A stretch of DNA of 64,000 nt from Verrucomicrobiota bacterium (lineage in GTDB: Bacteria; Verrucomicrobiota; Verrucomicrobiia; Opitutales; Opitutaceae): contig JAQGOP010000027.1 of the NCBI GenBank assembly GCA_028293545.1, positions 1 through 64,000 on the forward strand, given 5' to 3'. Both the position numbers and the translations under genes were made by a program. Below the pieces are notes generated by a model. It searched no databases. It was not told the origin of the DNA and saw only the letters and a list, made by a program, of their open reading frames with translations. This document shows, piece by piece, positions 1-8,077 of the stretch; position 1 is the first letter of the stretch; each line of letters starts with the position of its first letter.

Positions 1-4
1 GGGA

Positions 5-260
5 GTAACGCTGGCGGCGCGCCTGCTTCGCGAAGTGAGAATCCCAATCCATTTGAACAGAAGGCAACGAAGGTAACCAAGAGGCTCTGGTTCGCGAAAC
101 CCATCGTGCCATTGACGGTGTGGGATCAGGGATTTCAAAATTATTTCGTGAAAGGCACGAACGATTCCGCTGAATTAAACCACTTCGTTACCTTCGTTGT
201 CTTCTGTTCAAATGGATTGGAGTTCGGTCACTCCGGAGCAGGCGGGCCGCCTGCGCTACT
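5..260. repeat. Composite palindromic element, type A, REP at both ends
   Basis: A degenerate REP-like palindrome (5-28) and a canonical inverted copy (237-260) flank a long imperfect inverted repeat. The inner arms run about 45-85 and 190-228 and read towards each other as ATTTGAACAGAAGGCAACG and its complement. The centre carries a cacgaacgattccgc motif shared with copies near 32.1, 44.7 and 48.2 kb. The right-hand REP overlaps the stop codon of the fucosidase gene. No gene is seen in 1-255. Confidence 0.8.
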
Positions 261-1569
261 TTCGGTCCAATTCCAAGGCCACGACGGTGACTGTTTCCCC
301 GCGGTCCGCTGGGCCCACGGAAATTCTCAAGCCATCGTCGGTTTGCTCGGCAAGGGCCTTCCCGCCTGACAACACTCGCGCCGAAGTTACGCGACGATCG
401 AGCGGCGGCAGCACCAGGTCGCCATCCGGCCATTTGAGGACGTGGAGGTAAATCGTGTGATCCTGGTGAACGCACACGCCGTAGTCTCCCGGCGGGTAGG
501 GGCCGGCCCGCGTGCCGTAAATGCTTTCGCCGTGCTTCGCCAGCCATGCGCCCAGTTTTTTCAGGCGGTCGGCTTCGCGTGGATCGATCTGGCCCGTCGG
601 CAGCGGGCCGACGTTCATCAGCAGGTTGCCGTTGCCACCGGCGCAGCGGATGAGATTGCGCAGGCATTCCTCGAAAGGAATCACCGGCGCCTGGAATCCG
701 TGCCACGACCAGAAACCGGTGAACGTCATGCACGACTCCCAGTCGCGCTCCAGGTTGTACGCCCCGATCGTCTGCTCGGGTGTCGACCAATCCGCCGGCA
801 CGCCGCAACGATCGTTGATGACGATATCCGGGCGCAACGCGTGGATCATCCGGAAAAGTTTTTCCCCGTCCCACAGCTGCCACGGGTAATAGTCCTCGGT
901 ATCAAAGAAGAGCGCGGCAATGTTTGGGTACTTGGTGAGCAGCTCCTGGACCTGGTTGTACATGTACGCGTTGTACTGCGGCATGCGCTCGGGGCCGTAG
1001 TCGGGGTGGTGCCAGTCGCGCTGCGAGTAGTAGGCGCCGAATTTGAGCCCCGCCCGCGCGCAGGCCTGCGCCATCTCGCCGAAAATATCGCGGCGAAACG
1101 GGGTGTTCATCACGTTGTAGTCGGTGAACGCGGTCTCCCACATGCAGAAGCCATTGTGGTGTTTCGTCACCATGATGAGGTACTTCATCCCGGCCTGCTT
1201 GGCGGTCGCGACGAATTGATCGGCATCGAACATTCCCGGGTAAAATGACTTGTGGAGATGGTCGTATACCTCGCGCGGGATCGCGGGCTTGAACCAATCG
1301 AACCAGATCCGGTGTTCGACAATGTTGTAGAGTCCGGGACTGGGACGCGGGTTCTCGAGGAGATGTTCGCCGGTATCGTCGTAGTACTGCTTGCCCCAGC
1401 TGATCTCGCCCGCCGCGAGACTCGAGGGATCCCAGTGCACGAACATGCCGAACTTGGCGTCGCGCCACCAATCGAGCCGGCGTTGGGACGCGGGGGATTT
1501 GTCCGCGCGTTTTGGTTGCTGGGCATCCGCCCAAAACAGTTCGAACGCGGCGTCCTCGGGGATGGTCAT
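256..1569 (-). CDS. Alpha-L-fucosidase (GH29)
   Basis: Predicted 437-aa glycoside hydrolase of family GH29, which removes terminal alpha-L-fucose with retention of configuration. Visible family features are the DAKFGMFVHWDP segment (about residues 37-48), KHHNGF (136-141), YYSQRDW (180-186) and FFDTEDYY (221-228), where Asp223 is the likely nucleophile; the C-terminal 90 residues look like the usual beta-sandwich. I chose the ATG at 1569 because further upstream the frame runs into a REP palindrome. No signal peptide is visible, so it is probably cytoplasmic or exported by another route. The stop codon (TAG, 256-258) is the TAG of a REP element. The ADP-ribosylglycohydrolase gene diverges on the other strand. 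Family call is strong; substrate is inferred. Confidence 0.93.
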   Translation of the reverse strand: MTIPEDAAFELFWADAQQPKRADKSPASQRRLDWWRDAKFGMFVHWDPSSLAAGEISWGKQYYDDTGEHLLENPRPSPGLYNIVEHRIWFDWFKPAIPREVYDHLHKSFYPGMFDADQFVATAKQAGMKYLIMVTKHHNGFCMWETAFTDYNVMNTPFRRDIFGEMAQACARAGLKFGAYYSQRDWHHPDYGPERMPQYNAYMYNQVQELLTKYPNIAALFFDTEDYYPWQLWDGEKLFRMIHALRPDIVINDRCGVPADWSTPEQTIGAYNLERDWESCMTFTGFWSWHGFQAPVIPFEECLRNLIRCAGGNGNLLMNVGPLPTGQIDPREADRLKKLGAWLAKHGESIYGTRAGPYPPGDYGVCVHQDHTIYLHVLKWPDGDLVLPPLDRRVTSARVLSGGKALAEQTDDGLRISVGPADRGETVTVVALELDRK

Positions 1570-1579
1570 GTTTCGAAGC

Positions 1580-1943
1580 GTAGCGCAGGCGGCCCGCCTG
1601 CTCCGAGATCGAAAATTCGGTTTTGAACCGAACGTCCCGGTTTTTAACTGCGAATGGAAGCGAGTGCACACGCGCACGGAGCCGGACTGTACAGCAGCCA
1701 ATTCCCCGGAAGGGTTGGCCGCAAAAATGCGCAAATTTCAGCGGCTACGGCGGAGATTTGGGAGCGCTTATAAGCGCGCGGAAATTTCGATTCGGAGCCC
1801 TCGAAACTTGCGCATTTTTGCGGCCAACCTTCCGGTGGCTCGGCCTTGGTATTTTTTCGTGTGTTTCGTGTATTTCGTGGTGCCCAATTCCGGGGATCGA
1901 ATTCCGAATTTCGATCTCGGAGCAGGCGGGCCGCCTGCGCTAC
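1580..1943. repeat. REP pair enclosing a type B palindrome
   Basis: A REP palindrome on the plus strand (1580-1602) and one on the minus strand (1921-1943) lie between two divergent genes. Between them, 1713-1830 is a near-perfect inverted repeat: outer arms GGTTGGCCGCAAAAATGCGC and its complement, and centre GGAGCGCTTATAAGCGCGCGG. The same palindrome recurs at 12026-12148 and, reversed, at 51036-51158. The promoters of both flanking genes must lie within or beside this element; I see no clear -35/-10 pair. Confidence 0.85.
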
Positions 1944-1953
1944 TTTCGGCAGC

Positions 1954-3399
1954 ATGCCGGCGCCTTACCCGCTACCGTGGTCGCAGTTTGTGCCTTGGGC
2001 CAATCGCCAGCTTTGGCTCTATGGATGCGACCTGGCCAGCGAGCTCCAGCAGGCGGGCGCCGAGGGGCGCGATCTTTCGTCCGTGGAAAAGGAGTTCCGG
2101 CGACTGATGAGCGTCGAGCGCGACGCGGGTTACCTCGAACAATTGCTGGGCGGGAAACGCGGGCCGCGTTGGTTCGCCGACTCCTGCGCGCTGATCGACC
2201 GCGTGCAACGGCTGCCGCTGCGCCGGGATTATCCCTACCGGGAACCAAGCGACCTCGCGGGTATTCGCGCCGCGCGCGCGCGCGCGAAACCGTTGCCACG
2301 GTGGCGCGGTTCGAAAACAGAATTCAAGCAACGGGTCCGCGGCGGCTTCCTGGGCCGCGTCGCCGGCTGCATGCTCGGGAAGCCGTTCGAGGGCGTCGAT
2401 CGCCAGTCGATCCGGATGTACGCCGAGGCGATCGGCAACTGGCCGCTGGGCCGTTACCAACGCTCGCCGACGCCGGCGGAATTGAAACGGGTCATGGCGC
2501 AAAAGCCGGTGCGGCCCGTGCTCGAGTGGCAGGCGGTTTCGTACATCGACCGGAACCACGGCTTTCCGAGCGACGACGATATCAACTATACGCTGCTCGG
2601 CATGGAAGTGATGCGGAGGCACGGGCGGGATTTTACGGCATTGGACATGGCGACGCTCTGGACCAGCCAGCTCGCGATCATCGGGACCTGCTCGGCCGAG
2701 CGAGTCGCGTACCGGAATTTTGTCGAAGGCCGCTTGCCGCCCTTCAGCGCGACGCATCGCAATCCTTTTCGCGAATGGATCGGCGCGCAGATCCGCGCGG
2801 ATTTTTTTGGCTATGCGGCCTTGGGCAATCCCGCGCAGGCCGCGGAGTGGGCGTGGCGCGACGCCTCGATGAGCCATGTGAAAAACGGCATCTATGGGGA
2901 AATGTGGGTCGCGGCCATGCTCGCGGCGGCCAGCGTGATTTCATCGTGGCCGGATATCATCCGCGCCGGGCTCGCCCAGGTGCCGCGGCGTTCACGCCTC
3001 CGGACGGGACTCGATCGCATCCTGGCCGAGCACGCGGAGGGCCGGACGTTTGATGAAATCATCGATGGGGTTCACCGGGAGTGGAACGAGCTCACGCACT
3101 ACGGCGGGGTGCACACGATTTCCAACGCGCAGATCGTGGCGGCAAGCCTGCTGTGCGGCGGTGATGACTTCACGCGCACGATCGGCTTGGCGGTGTCGGC
3201 GGGATTCGACACCGACTGCAACGGAGCGACGTGCGGGAGCCTGTGGGGGGTGCGCCATGGCGACGCCGCGATCCCGGCAAAATGGCTGAGACCTTTGAAA
3301 AATCGCATTCGGACAGGGTTGCAGGAATACCCCGTCGGTCCGCTCGACCAACTGGCCGACAAGGTCGCAGAGGTTGCTTGCGACCTCTCGTCCCATTGA
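1954..3399 (+). CDS. ADP-ribosylglycohydrolase family protein
   Basis: 481-aa protein with an extra N-terminal region of about 130 residues before the ADP-ribosylglycohydrolase (DraG/ARH) fold. Family signatures are visible: GGFLGRVAGCMLGKPFEG at the fold start, SDDDINYTLLGMEVM (the metal-binding SDDT-like motif) and GFDTDCNGATCGSLWG (the DTDxxGA motif near the C-terminus) that completes the dinuclear magnesium site. Members remove ADP-ribose from proteins or small molecules; many bacterial ones of unknown substrate sit beside carbohydrate enzymes, as here. The start at ATG 1954 directly follows a REP element. It is followed after 5 bases by a fucosidase-like gene, so the two are probably co-transcribed. 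The actual substrate cannot be read from sequence. Confidence 0.88.
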   Translation: MPAPYPLPWSQFVPWANRQLWLYGCDLASELQQAGAEGRDLSSVEKEFRRLMSVERDAGYLEQLLGGKRGPRWFADSCALIDRVQRLPLRRDYPYREPSDLAGIRAARARAKPLPRWRGSKTEFKQRVRGGFLGRVAGCMLGKPFEGVDRQSIRMYAEAIGNWPLGRYQRSPTPAELKRVMAQKPVRPVLEWQAVSYIDRNHGFPSDDDINYTLLGMEVMRRHGRDFTALDMATLWTSQLAIIGTCSAERVAYRNFVEGRLPPFSATHRNPFREWIGAQIRADFFGYAALGNPAQAAEWAWRDASMSHVKNGIYGEMWVAAMLAAASVISSWPDIIRAGLAQVPRRSRLRTGLDRILAEHAEGRTFDEIIDGVHREWNELTHYGGVHTISNAQIVAASLLCGGDDFTRTIGLAVSAGFDTDCNGATCGSLWGVRHGDAAIPAKWLRPLKNRIRTGLQEYPVGPLDQLADKVAEVACDLSSH

Positions 3400-3404
3400 T
3401 CCCG

Positions 3405-4388
3405 ATGAACGACCAAGCCGTCGAATCCACGCCGCCTTGGCGCCGCGCCAACACGGATTGGCTGATGCGCGCCGGCTGGGGTTTGTTTGGCTGTTACCTG
3501 GCGGACACGGCGAGCAACCTGAAGCCGACGGATCTGCCCGTCGACGAATGGAATCGTCGCGTCGACGCCTTCGATGTCGATGCCCTGGCCCAGCAGCTCG
3601 CGGAGTTTGGGGTGCCGTATTTCGTCCTCACTGTCGGGCAGAACTCCGGGTTCTACCTGTCGCCGAACCAGGCCTACGACGACATCGTGGGGATCAGGCC
3701 GAGCAAATGTTCGCGGCGAGACCTGGTCGCGGATCTGGCGCGGGCGTTGTCGGCGCGCGGGATTCGGCTGATGGCTTATTTGCCCGGTGGAGCGCCTGCG
3801 AGCGACCCGGTGGCGAAGGCGCGCCTCGAAGGCCGGGCCGACGAACGCCTGACGGAACTCCAGCGAAACTGGGAGGCGGTCGCGCGCGAGTGGTCGCTAC
3901 GCTGGGGAAAGGCGGTGAGCGGCTGGTGGATCGACGGGCCTTACAATGCGCCGGCATACCAGCATGCCGATGCGCCGAATTACCGGAGTTTTGCGGAGGC
4001 GTTGAAAGCGGGGAATCCCGATTCAATCGTCGCCTTCAACAACGGCCTGCGCACGCCGCTTTATTCGATGACCGAGTACGAGGACTACACGCCCGGCGAG
4101 ATCGAACGCGACCTGACGGTCGCGCCCGGCGCGGTGGCGGATTGGTCGAGGCTCGCGAATTACGAGCGGTGGCTCAACGGCGCACAGCTGCACGTGCTCA
4201 CGATCATGGGCGATTGGTGGGGAAAAGGGCCGGTGCGTTTTCCTGACGAGCTCACGATTGGATACACGAAGTTCATCAACCGTCGCGGCGGCGCGGTCAC
4301 GTGGGATGTGCCGCTGACTGCGACCGGCCTGATCGCCGAGGATTTCCGCGCGCAGGTGGCTGCGCTGGGAAAAGCCATGCGAGGGTAG
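3405..4388 (+). CDS. Fucosidase-like TIM-barrel hydrolase
   Basis: 327-aa protein resembling the catalytic barrel of GH29-type fucosidases but shorter and lacking the C-terminal sandwich. Supporting segments are FGVPYFVLTVGQNSGFYLSP (about 68-87), a helix region with ARGIRLMAYLP, and GWWIDGPY (about 173-180), which matches the barrel strand carrying the nucleophile Asp in the family. Start at ATG 3405 gives a 5-base gap from the ADP-ribosylglycohydrolase gene, suggesting an operon. No signal peptide is seen. It could act on a fucoside or a related deoxysugar; the family call is moderate and the substrate unknown. Confidence 0.7.
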   Translation: MNDQAVESTPPWRRANTDWLMRAGWGLFGCYLADTASNLKPTDLPVDEWNRRVDAFDVDALAQQLAEFGVPYFVLTVGQNSGFYLSPNQAYDDIVGIRPSKCSRRDLVADLARALSARGIRLMAYLPGGAPASDPVAKARLEGRADERLTELQRNWEAVAREWSLRWGKAVSGWWIDGPYNAPAYQHADAPNYRSFAEALKAGNPDSIVAFNNGLRTPLYSMTEYEDYTPGEIERDLTVAPGAVADWSRLANYERWLNGAQLHVLTIMGDWWGKGPVRFPDELTIGYTKFINRRGGAVTWDVPLTATGLIAEDFRAQVAALGKAMRG

Positions 4389-4400
4389 GGCGTGATTGGA

Positions 4401-4423
4401 GTAGCGCAGGCGGCCCGCCTGCT
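4401..4423 (+). repeat. REP-like palindrome
   Basis: Canonical copy of the GTAG-footed palindrome (core GCAGGCGGCCCGCCTGC), 12 bases after the stop codon of the fucosidase-like gene and between two converging genes. The rest of 4389-4495 holds no gene; a weak palindrome gcgtag..ctacgc lies at about 4484-4503. Confidence 0.85.
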
Positions 4424-4495
4424 CCGGAAAAAGCCTTGCCCCCTTCAGGCGCGCAGCGCGGTGGGGACAACGCGTTCCACTCGCGTAGCAGGGGC

Positions 4496-7400
4496 CTACG
4501 CTAGCGCGTTGGAAACCTCGACAGGCGCAGGGTAAACGATGTGTTCCACCAATTGCGCGCGGATGGCCTCGAGCAGCTCCAGCGGATTACAGGGTTTCGC
4601 GATGATCCCGTTCACGCCGGCCGCCTTCAGCTGGGCGTCGTTTTCCTGATCGGTAAGCCCGCTCGTCGCGAGCACCTTCAACTTAGGTGCCAGGGCCCGA
4701 AGCGCCCTGATCAAGGTGACGCCACCCATCACCGGCATCATGACGTCAGTTATCACCACCTTGATGGCTTCCCGGTTCGCGACAAACGCCGCGAGCGCTT
4801 CGGCACCATTGCCCGCGGTTTCGACGCGGTAGCCATAGTGTTCGAGCATCAGGCGGGTCGCGGCGAGGATCGGCTCCTCGTCGTCCACAACCAGGATGAG
4901 TTCACCGTGGCCGCCGGCCAGATCCTCCGCTTTCGGTGGCGCCGGCAGCCGGGTGTCCACCGCCGCAGCCGGCAGGTAAATCGTGAAAGTGGTCCCACTG
5001 CCCACGGTGCTGGCCACGGTGGTGTAACCTTGATGGCTGCGCACGATGCCCAGGACGGTGGAGAGGCCGAGCCCGGTGCCCTTGGTCGGCGGCTTGGTGG
5101 TGAAAAAAGGATCGAAGATGCGGTCCATGATCGCAGGCGAGATTCCCTCGCCGGTGTCCGTGATGCTCAGCGCCACATGCGAGCCGGCCTGCGCGGGCGA
5201 ATGGGTCCGCACCTCCTCGGCGGTGAGTTCCACGTTCTTCACGTTGAGCGATAACGTTCCCCCACCCGGCATGGCGTCGCGGGCATTGACGCACAGGTTC
5301 ATGATGACTTGGTGCAGCTGGGTCGGGTCACCGACCACCGGGCGCAGGTCGGGCGGGGCATTGATCTCAATCATGATGTCGCGGGGAAAGGTTTCCCGCA
5401 TGATCTCGCCCATCTCCGCCAAGAGGCTCGGCAGCTGGACCTCCACGCGATCGCCGCCGGTGCCGCGGCTAAACGTGAGGAGTTGCCGCACGACATTGGA
5501 GCCACGTTTCGCCGACTGCTCGATGACGTTGAGGAGGCGCCGGTCCTGCTCGGTGCGGGCATTTTCCCGCAGGAGGGCGGGGGCCATCAGGATCGGGGCC
5601 AGGATATTATTGAGGTCGTGCGCGATGCCGCCGGCCAGCGTGCCGATCGCCTCCATCCGTTGCGCCCGGAAGAACTGTTCCTGCAGCTTTTTGCTTTCCG
5701 TGATGTCCTCGGCGACACCCACGCAGCGCTTGATCGACCCGTCCGGTTCCTTCACCGCAAAGGCGCGATCGCGAATCCACCGTTCCTCGCCGTCCGGGCG
5801 AAGGATGCGGTATTCCTCGGCGAAAGTGTCCGGATGGCTGTCCCGCGCCCGCTCCACGCGAGCGCGATCCTCCGGTCGAACCGCTTCGAGCCAGGACTGC
5901 GGCGCGGCATAGAGACTCGTGCAGGTGCGGCCCCACACGATTTCGTAGGCGGGGCTGACGTAGAGTTTTTCGTGCGTCGCGAGGTCGGTGATCCAGAAAA
6001 CCTCCCGGATGTTTTCCGCCAGCTCACGAAATCGCTCCTCGCTCTCCTGCAGGATGCGCCCGGCCCGCTTCCGGACGGTCACATCCTCGCCGATGCTCGC
6101 CGTGCCCACCACATTCCCCTTCGCGTCGCGGAGCATGGTGTTGTTCCAGACAATGTCCCGCAATTCGCCGGAGCGGATCCTGATCGGGTTTTCGTGATGC
6201 GCGGGAATGGCCTCCACCTTGGAAAAAAACATTTCTTTCACCGCCGCGGCCGATTCGGGGAGAAATTTCCCGCACCAGTCGCACCCCAGAATATCCTCCC
6301 GGCGCCAGCCGCTCAGGGCGAGGAGGTAGTCGTTGCAGAAGGTGACCCGCCCCTTCATGTCGAGCGTCATGGCGATCAGGTCGACGTTTTCGAGCATCTC
6401 GTGGAAACGTCGGTTGGATTCCGTCAACCTCGTCTCCGTCTCTTTGTGTTCGGCGATTTCCCCGACTAGGGACTGGTTGGCGTTCTTCAGCTCCGCCGTT
6501 CGCTGCTGCACCCGCCGATCCATTTCCTCGTGCAGCCGGCTGAGGGCAGCCTGCACCTGGTGGTGATTGGTGAGATCCAGCTCGGATTCGCGCCAGCGAC
6601 GAAAACCAAAGATGCCCAGGCCGGCCCCGAAGGTGAGGGCGGCGAGAATCATCTCGTCCATCTGGTTGTACTCGTGCGCCAAAAACCAAGAGGTGATGGA
6701 CTCGAACCAATTGAAGCGGGCGGCGAGCACGTACATCGCGAGCGTGGCCGTGGCCAGGGCGCCGAGTTCGAGGCGCATCTGCTGCCGACGGTCGCGTGCC
6801 GCGGTGCCCGAAGCCTGGGCGACGATTTCCGCGGCCCGCTTGCGCTCGGTGATGTCGGTCAGCACGCCGATAAGTTCAACCGGTTCGCCGGCGTCATTCC
6901 GAATGAGGCGCCGCGCGTCGTCGACCCAGCGATAGCTCCCGTCCTTGTGACGCATGCGGTATTCCGTGAGACTCGCGCCGGCCTGCCTCGTTTGCACGAG
7001 GCTCGCCGCGGCCAGGTCGCGATCGTCGGGGTGAACCTGGCCCAGCCACCACTTGAAGGACAACGCCTCAGCCACCGGGAAGCCCAGGAGCGTGATGATG
7101 TTTTCGCTCACCACGTGCGGGGTCACATGGTCGCCGTCCAGCTTCAAGACATAGAGGACGGCTGGGCTGTGCTCGAGCAGCTGGCCGAGCTGTGCCTGCG
7201 CGAGTCGAAGCGCCTCGGCTGCGTCGTGCCGCTCCCGGCGCAGGCGGGTTTCCGCTATGGCGTGGCTGACTGCGGCGCCCAAGCGCGTCAGCCGGTCCTT
7301 GAGGAAATAATCGGCGGCGCCGTGCTTCATCGCCTTGACCGCGATCTCCTCCCCGATCGTCCCGGAGATCAGGATGAACGGCACGTCCAGCCCGCTTTGC

Positions 7401-7615
7401 TTCAGGAGTTCGAGCGCGCGCAGGCCGTTGAATTCCGGCATCTGGAAATCGGACAGGATCAGGTCGAGTTTCCCATCCAGTCGCGCCGCGAACTCCGCTT
7501 CCGTCTCGACGCGTTCCCACTCGGGCTCGAAGCCCGCGCGGCGCAGCTCCACGAGAGCCAGTTCGGCGTCGTCCGGATTGTCCTCTGCGATCAGGATCTT
7601 AATCGGCAGCGACAT
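4496..7615 (-). CDS. Hybrid sensor histidine kinase (REC-PAS-TM-PAS-PAS-HK-REC)
   Basis: 1039-aa signalling protein. It begins with a receiver domain (about 5-125, phospho-acceptor Asp in LILSDFQMPE), then a PAS domain (about 145-262), two probable membrane helices (about 285-345), a coiled coil, two more PAS domains (about 400-650), a HisKA dimerisation domain with GGIAHDLNNIL, an HATPase domain (NLCVNARDAMPGGG, DTGEGISP, GTGLGLSTV) and a C-terminal receiver (LILVVDDEEPIL, VVITDVMMPVMGG). The receiver ahead of the membrane segment is an unusual order and suggests input from the partner kinase. It starts 9 bases after the small response regulator and so is the last gene of a three-gene operon starting at 9795. 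The ligand is unknown. Confidence 0.92.
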   Translation of the reverse strand: MSLPIKILIAEDNPDDAELALVELRRAGFEPEWERVETEAEFAARLDGKLDLILSDFQMPEFNGLRALELLKQSGLDVPFILISGTIGEEIAVKAMKHGAADYFLKDRLTRLGAAVSHAIAETRLRRERHDAAEALRLAQAQLGQLLEHSPAVLYVLKLDGDHVTPHVVSENIITLLGFPVAEALSFKWWLGQVHPDDRDLAAASLVQTRQAGASLTEYRMRHKDGSYRWVDDARRLIRNDAGEPVELIGVLTDITERKRAAEIVAQASGTAARDRRQQMRLELGALATATLAMYVLAARFNWFESITSWFLAHEYNQMDEMILAALTFGAGLGIFGFRRWRESELDLTNHHQVQAALSRLHEEMDRRVQQRTAELKNANQSLVGEIAEHKETETRLTESNRRFHEMLENVDLIAMTLDMKGRVTFCNDYLLALSGWRREDILGCDWCGKFLPESAAAVKEMFFSKVEAIPAHHENPIRIRSGELRDIVWNNTMLRDAKGNVVGTASIGEDVTVRKRAGRILQESEERFRELAENIREVFWITDLATHEKLYVSPAYEIVWGRTCTSLYAAPQSWLEAVRPEDRARVERARDSHPDTFAEEYRILRPDGEERWIRDRAFAVKEPDGSIKRCVGVAEDITESKKLQEQFFRAQRMEAIGTLAGGIAHDLNNILAPILMAPALLRENARTEQDRRLLNVIEQSAKRGSNVVRQLLTFSRGTGGDRVEVQLPSLLAEMGEIMRETFPRDIMIEINAPPDLRPVVGDPTQLHQVIMNLCVNARDAMPGGGTLSLNVKNVELTAEEVRTHSPAQAGSHVALSITDTGEGISPAIMDRIFDPFFTTKPPTKGTGLGLSTVLGIVRSHQGYTTVASTVGSGTTFTIYLPAAAVDTRLPAPPKAEDLAGGHGELILVVDDEEPILAATRLMLEHYGYRVETAGNGAEALAAFVANREAIKVVITDVMMPVMGGVTLIRALRALAPKLKVLATSGLTDQENDAQLKAAGVNGIIAKPCNPLELLEAIRAQLVEHIVYPAPVEVSNALA

Positions 7616-7624
7616 CGCTTGGGG

Positions 7625-8077
7625 CTACACGACCGACTTGGCTGGCTGGTTCAGCGTCATCCAGTAGAGCCCGAGGTTGCGCACCGCCTCGACGAAGCGT
7701 TCGAAGTTTACCGGCTTCACGATATAACTGTTCACGCCGAGCTGGTAACTCTCGACCACGTCGCGCTGCTCCTTCGAGGAGGTCAGGACGACGACGGGAA
7801 TCATTGCCGTGCGCGGATCGCCCTTGAGCCGCCGCAACACATCGAGGCCATCCACCTTGGGCAGCTTGAGGTCGAGGAGGATCACCTTCGGCACGTCGGA
7901 GATCAGGCGGGTGGAGTAGAGGCCCTCGCAGAAAATGAAGTCCAGCGCCTCGGCGCCATCCCGGGCGACGTGGATCTGGATGTTAGGGCTTCCCTGCTGC
8001 AGGGCGAGGAGGGCCAGTTCCAGGTCTTGGGGATTGTCCTCGATCAGGAGGAGTTGGACGGGATTCAGTTCGTTCAT
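7625..8077 (-). CDS. Single-domain response regulator (CheY/Rcp type)
   Basis: 150-aa stand-alone receiver domain. It has the acidic pocket near the N-terminus (LLLIEDNPQDLELAL), the phospho-acceptor Asp in VILLDLKLPK and the conserved Lys in YIVKPVNFERFVEA. The long loop between beta-2 and beta-3 is typical of Rcp-type regulators that serve phytochrome-like or PAS kinases. Its ATG overlaps the stop codon of the upstream kinase (ATGA), so translation is coupled and the kinase at 8074-9795 is its probable partner. No output domain: it likely passes phosphate on or binds a target. Confidence 0.92.
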   Translation of the reverse strand: MNELNPVQLLLIEDNPQDLELALLALQQGSPNIQIHVARDGAEALDFIFCEGLYSTRLISDVPKVILLDLKLPKVDGLDVLRRLKGDPRTAMIPVVVLTSSKEQRDVVESYQLGVNSYIVKPVNFERFVEAVRNLGLYWMTLNQPAKSVV

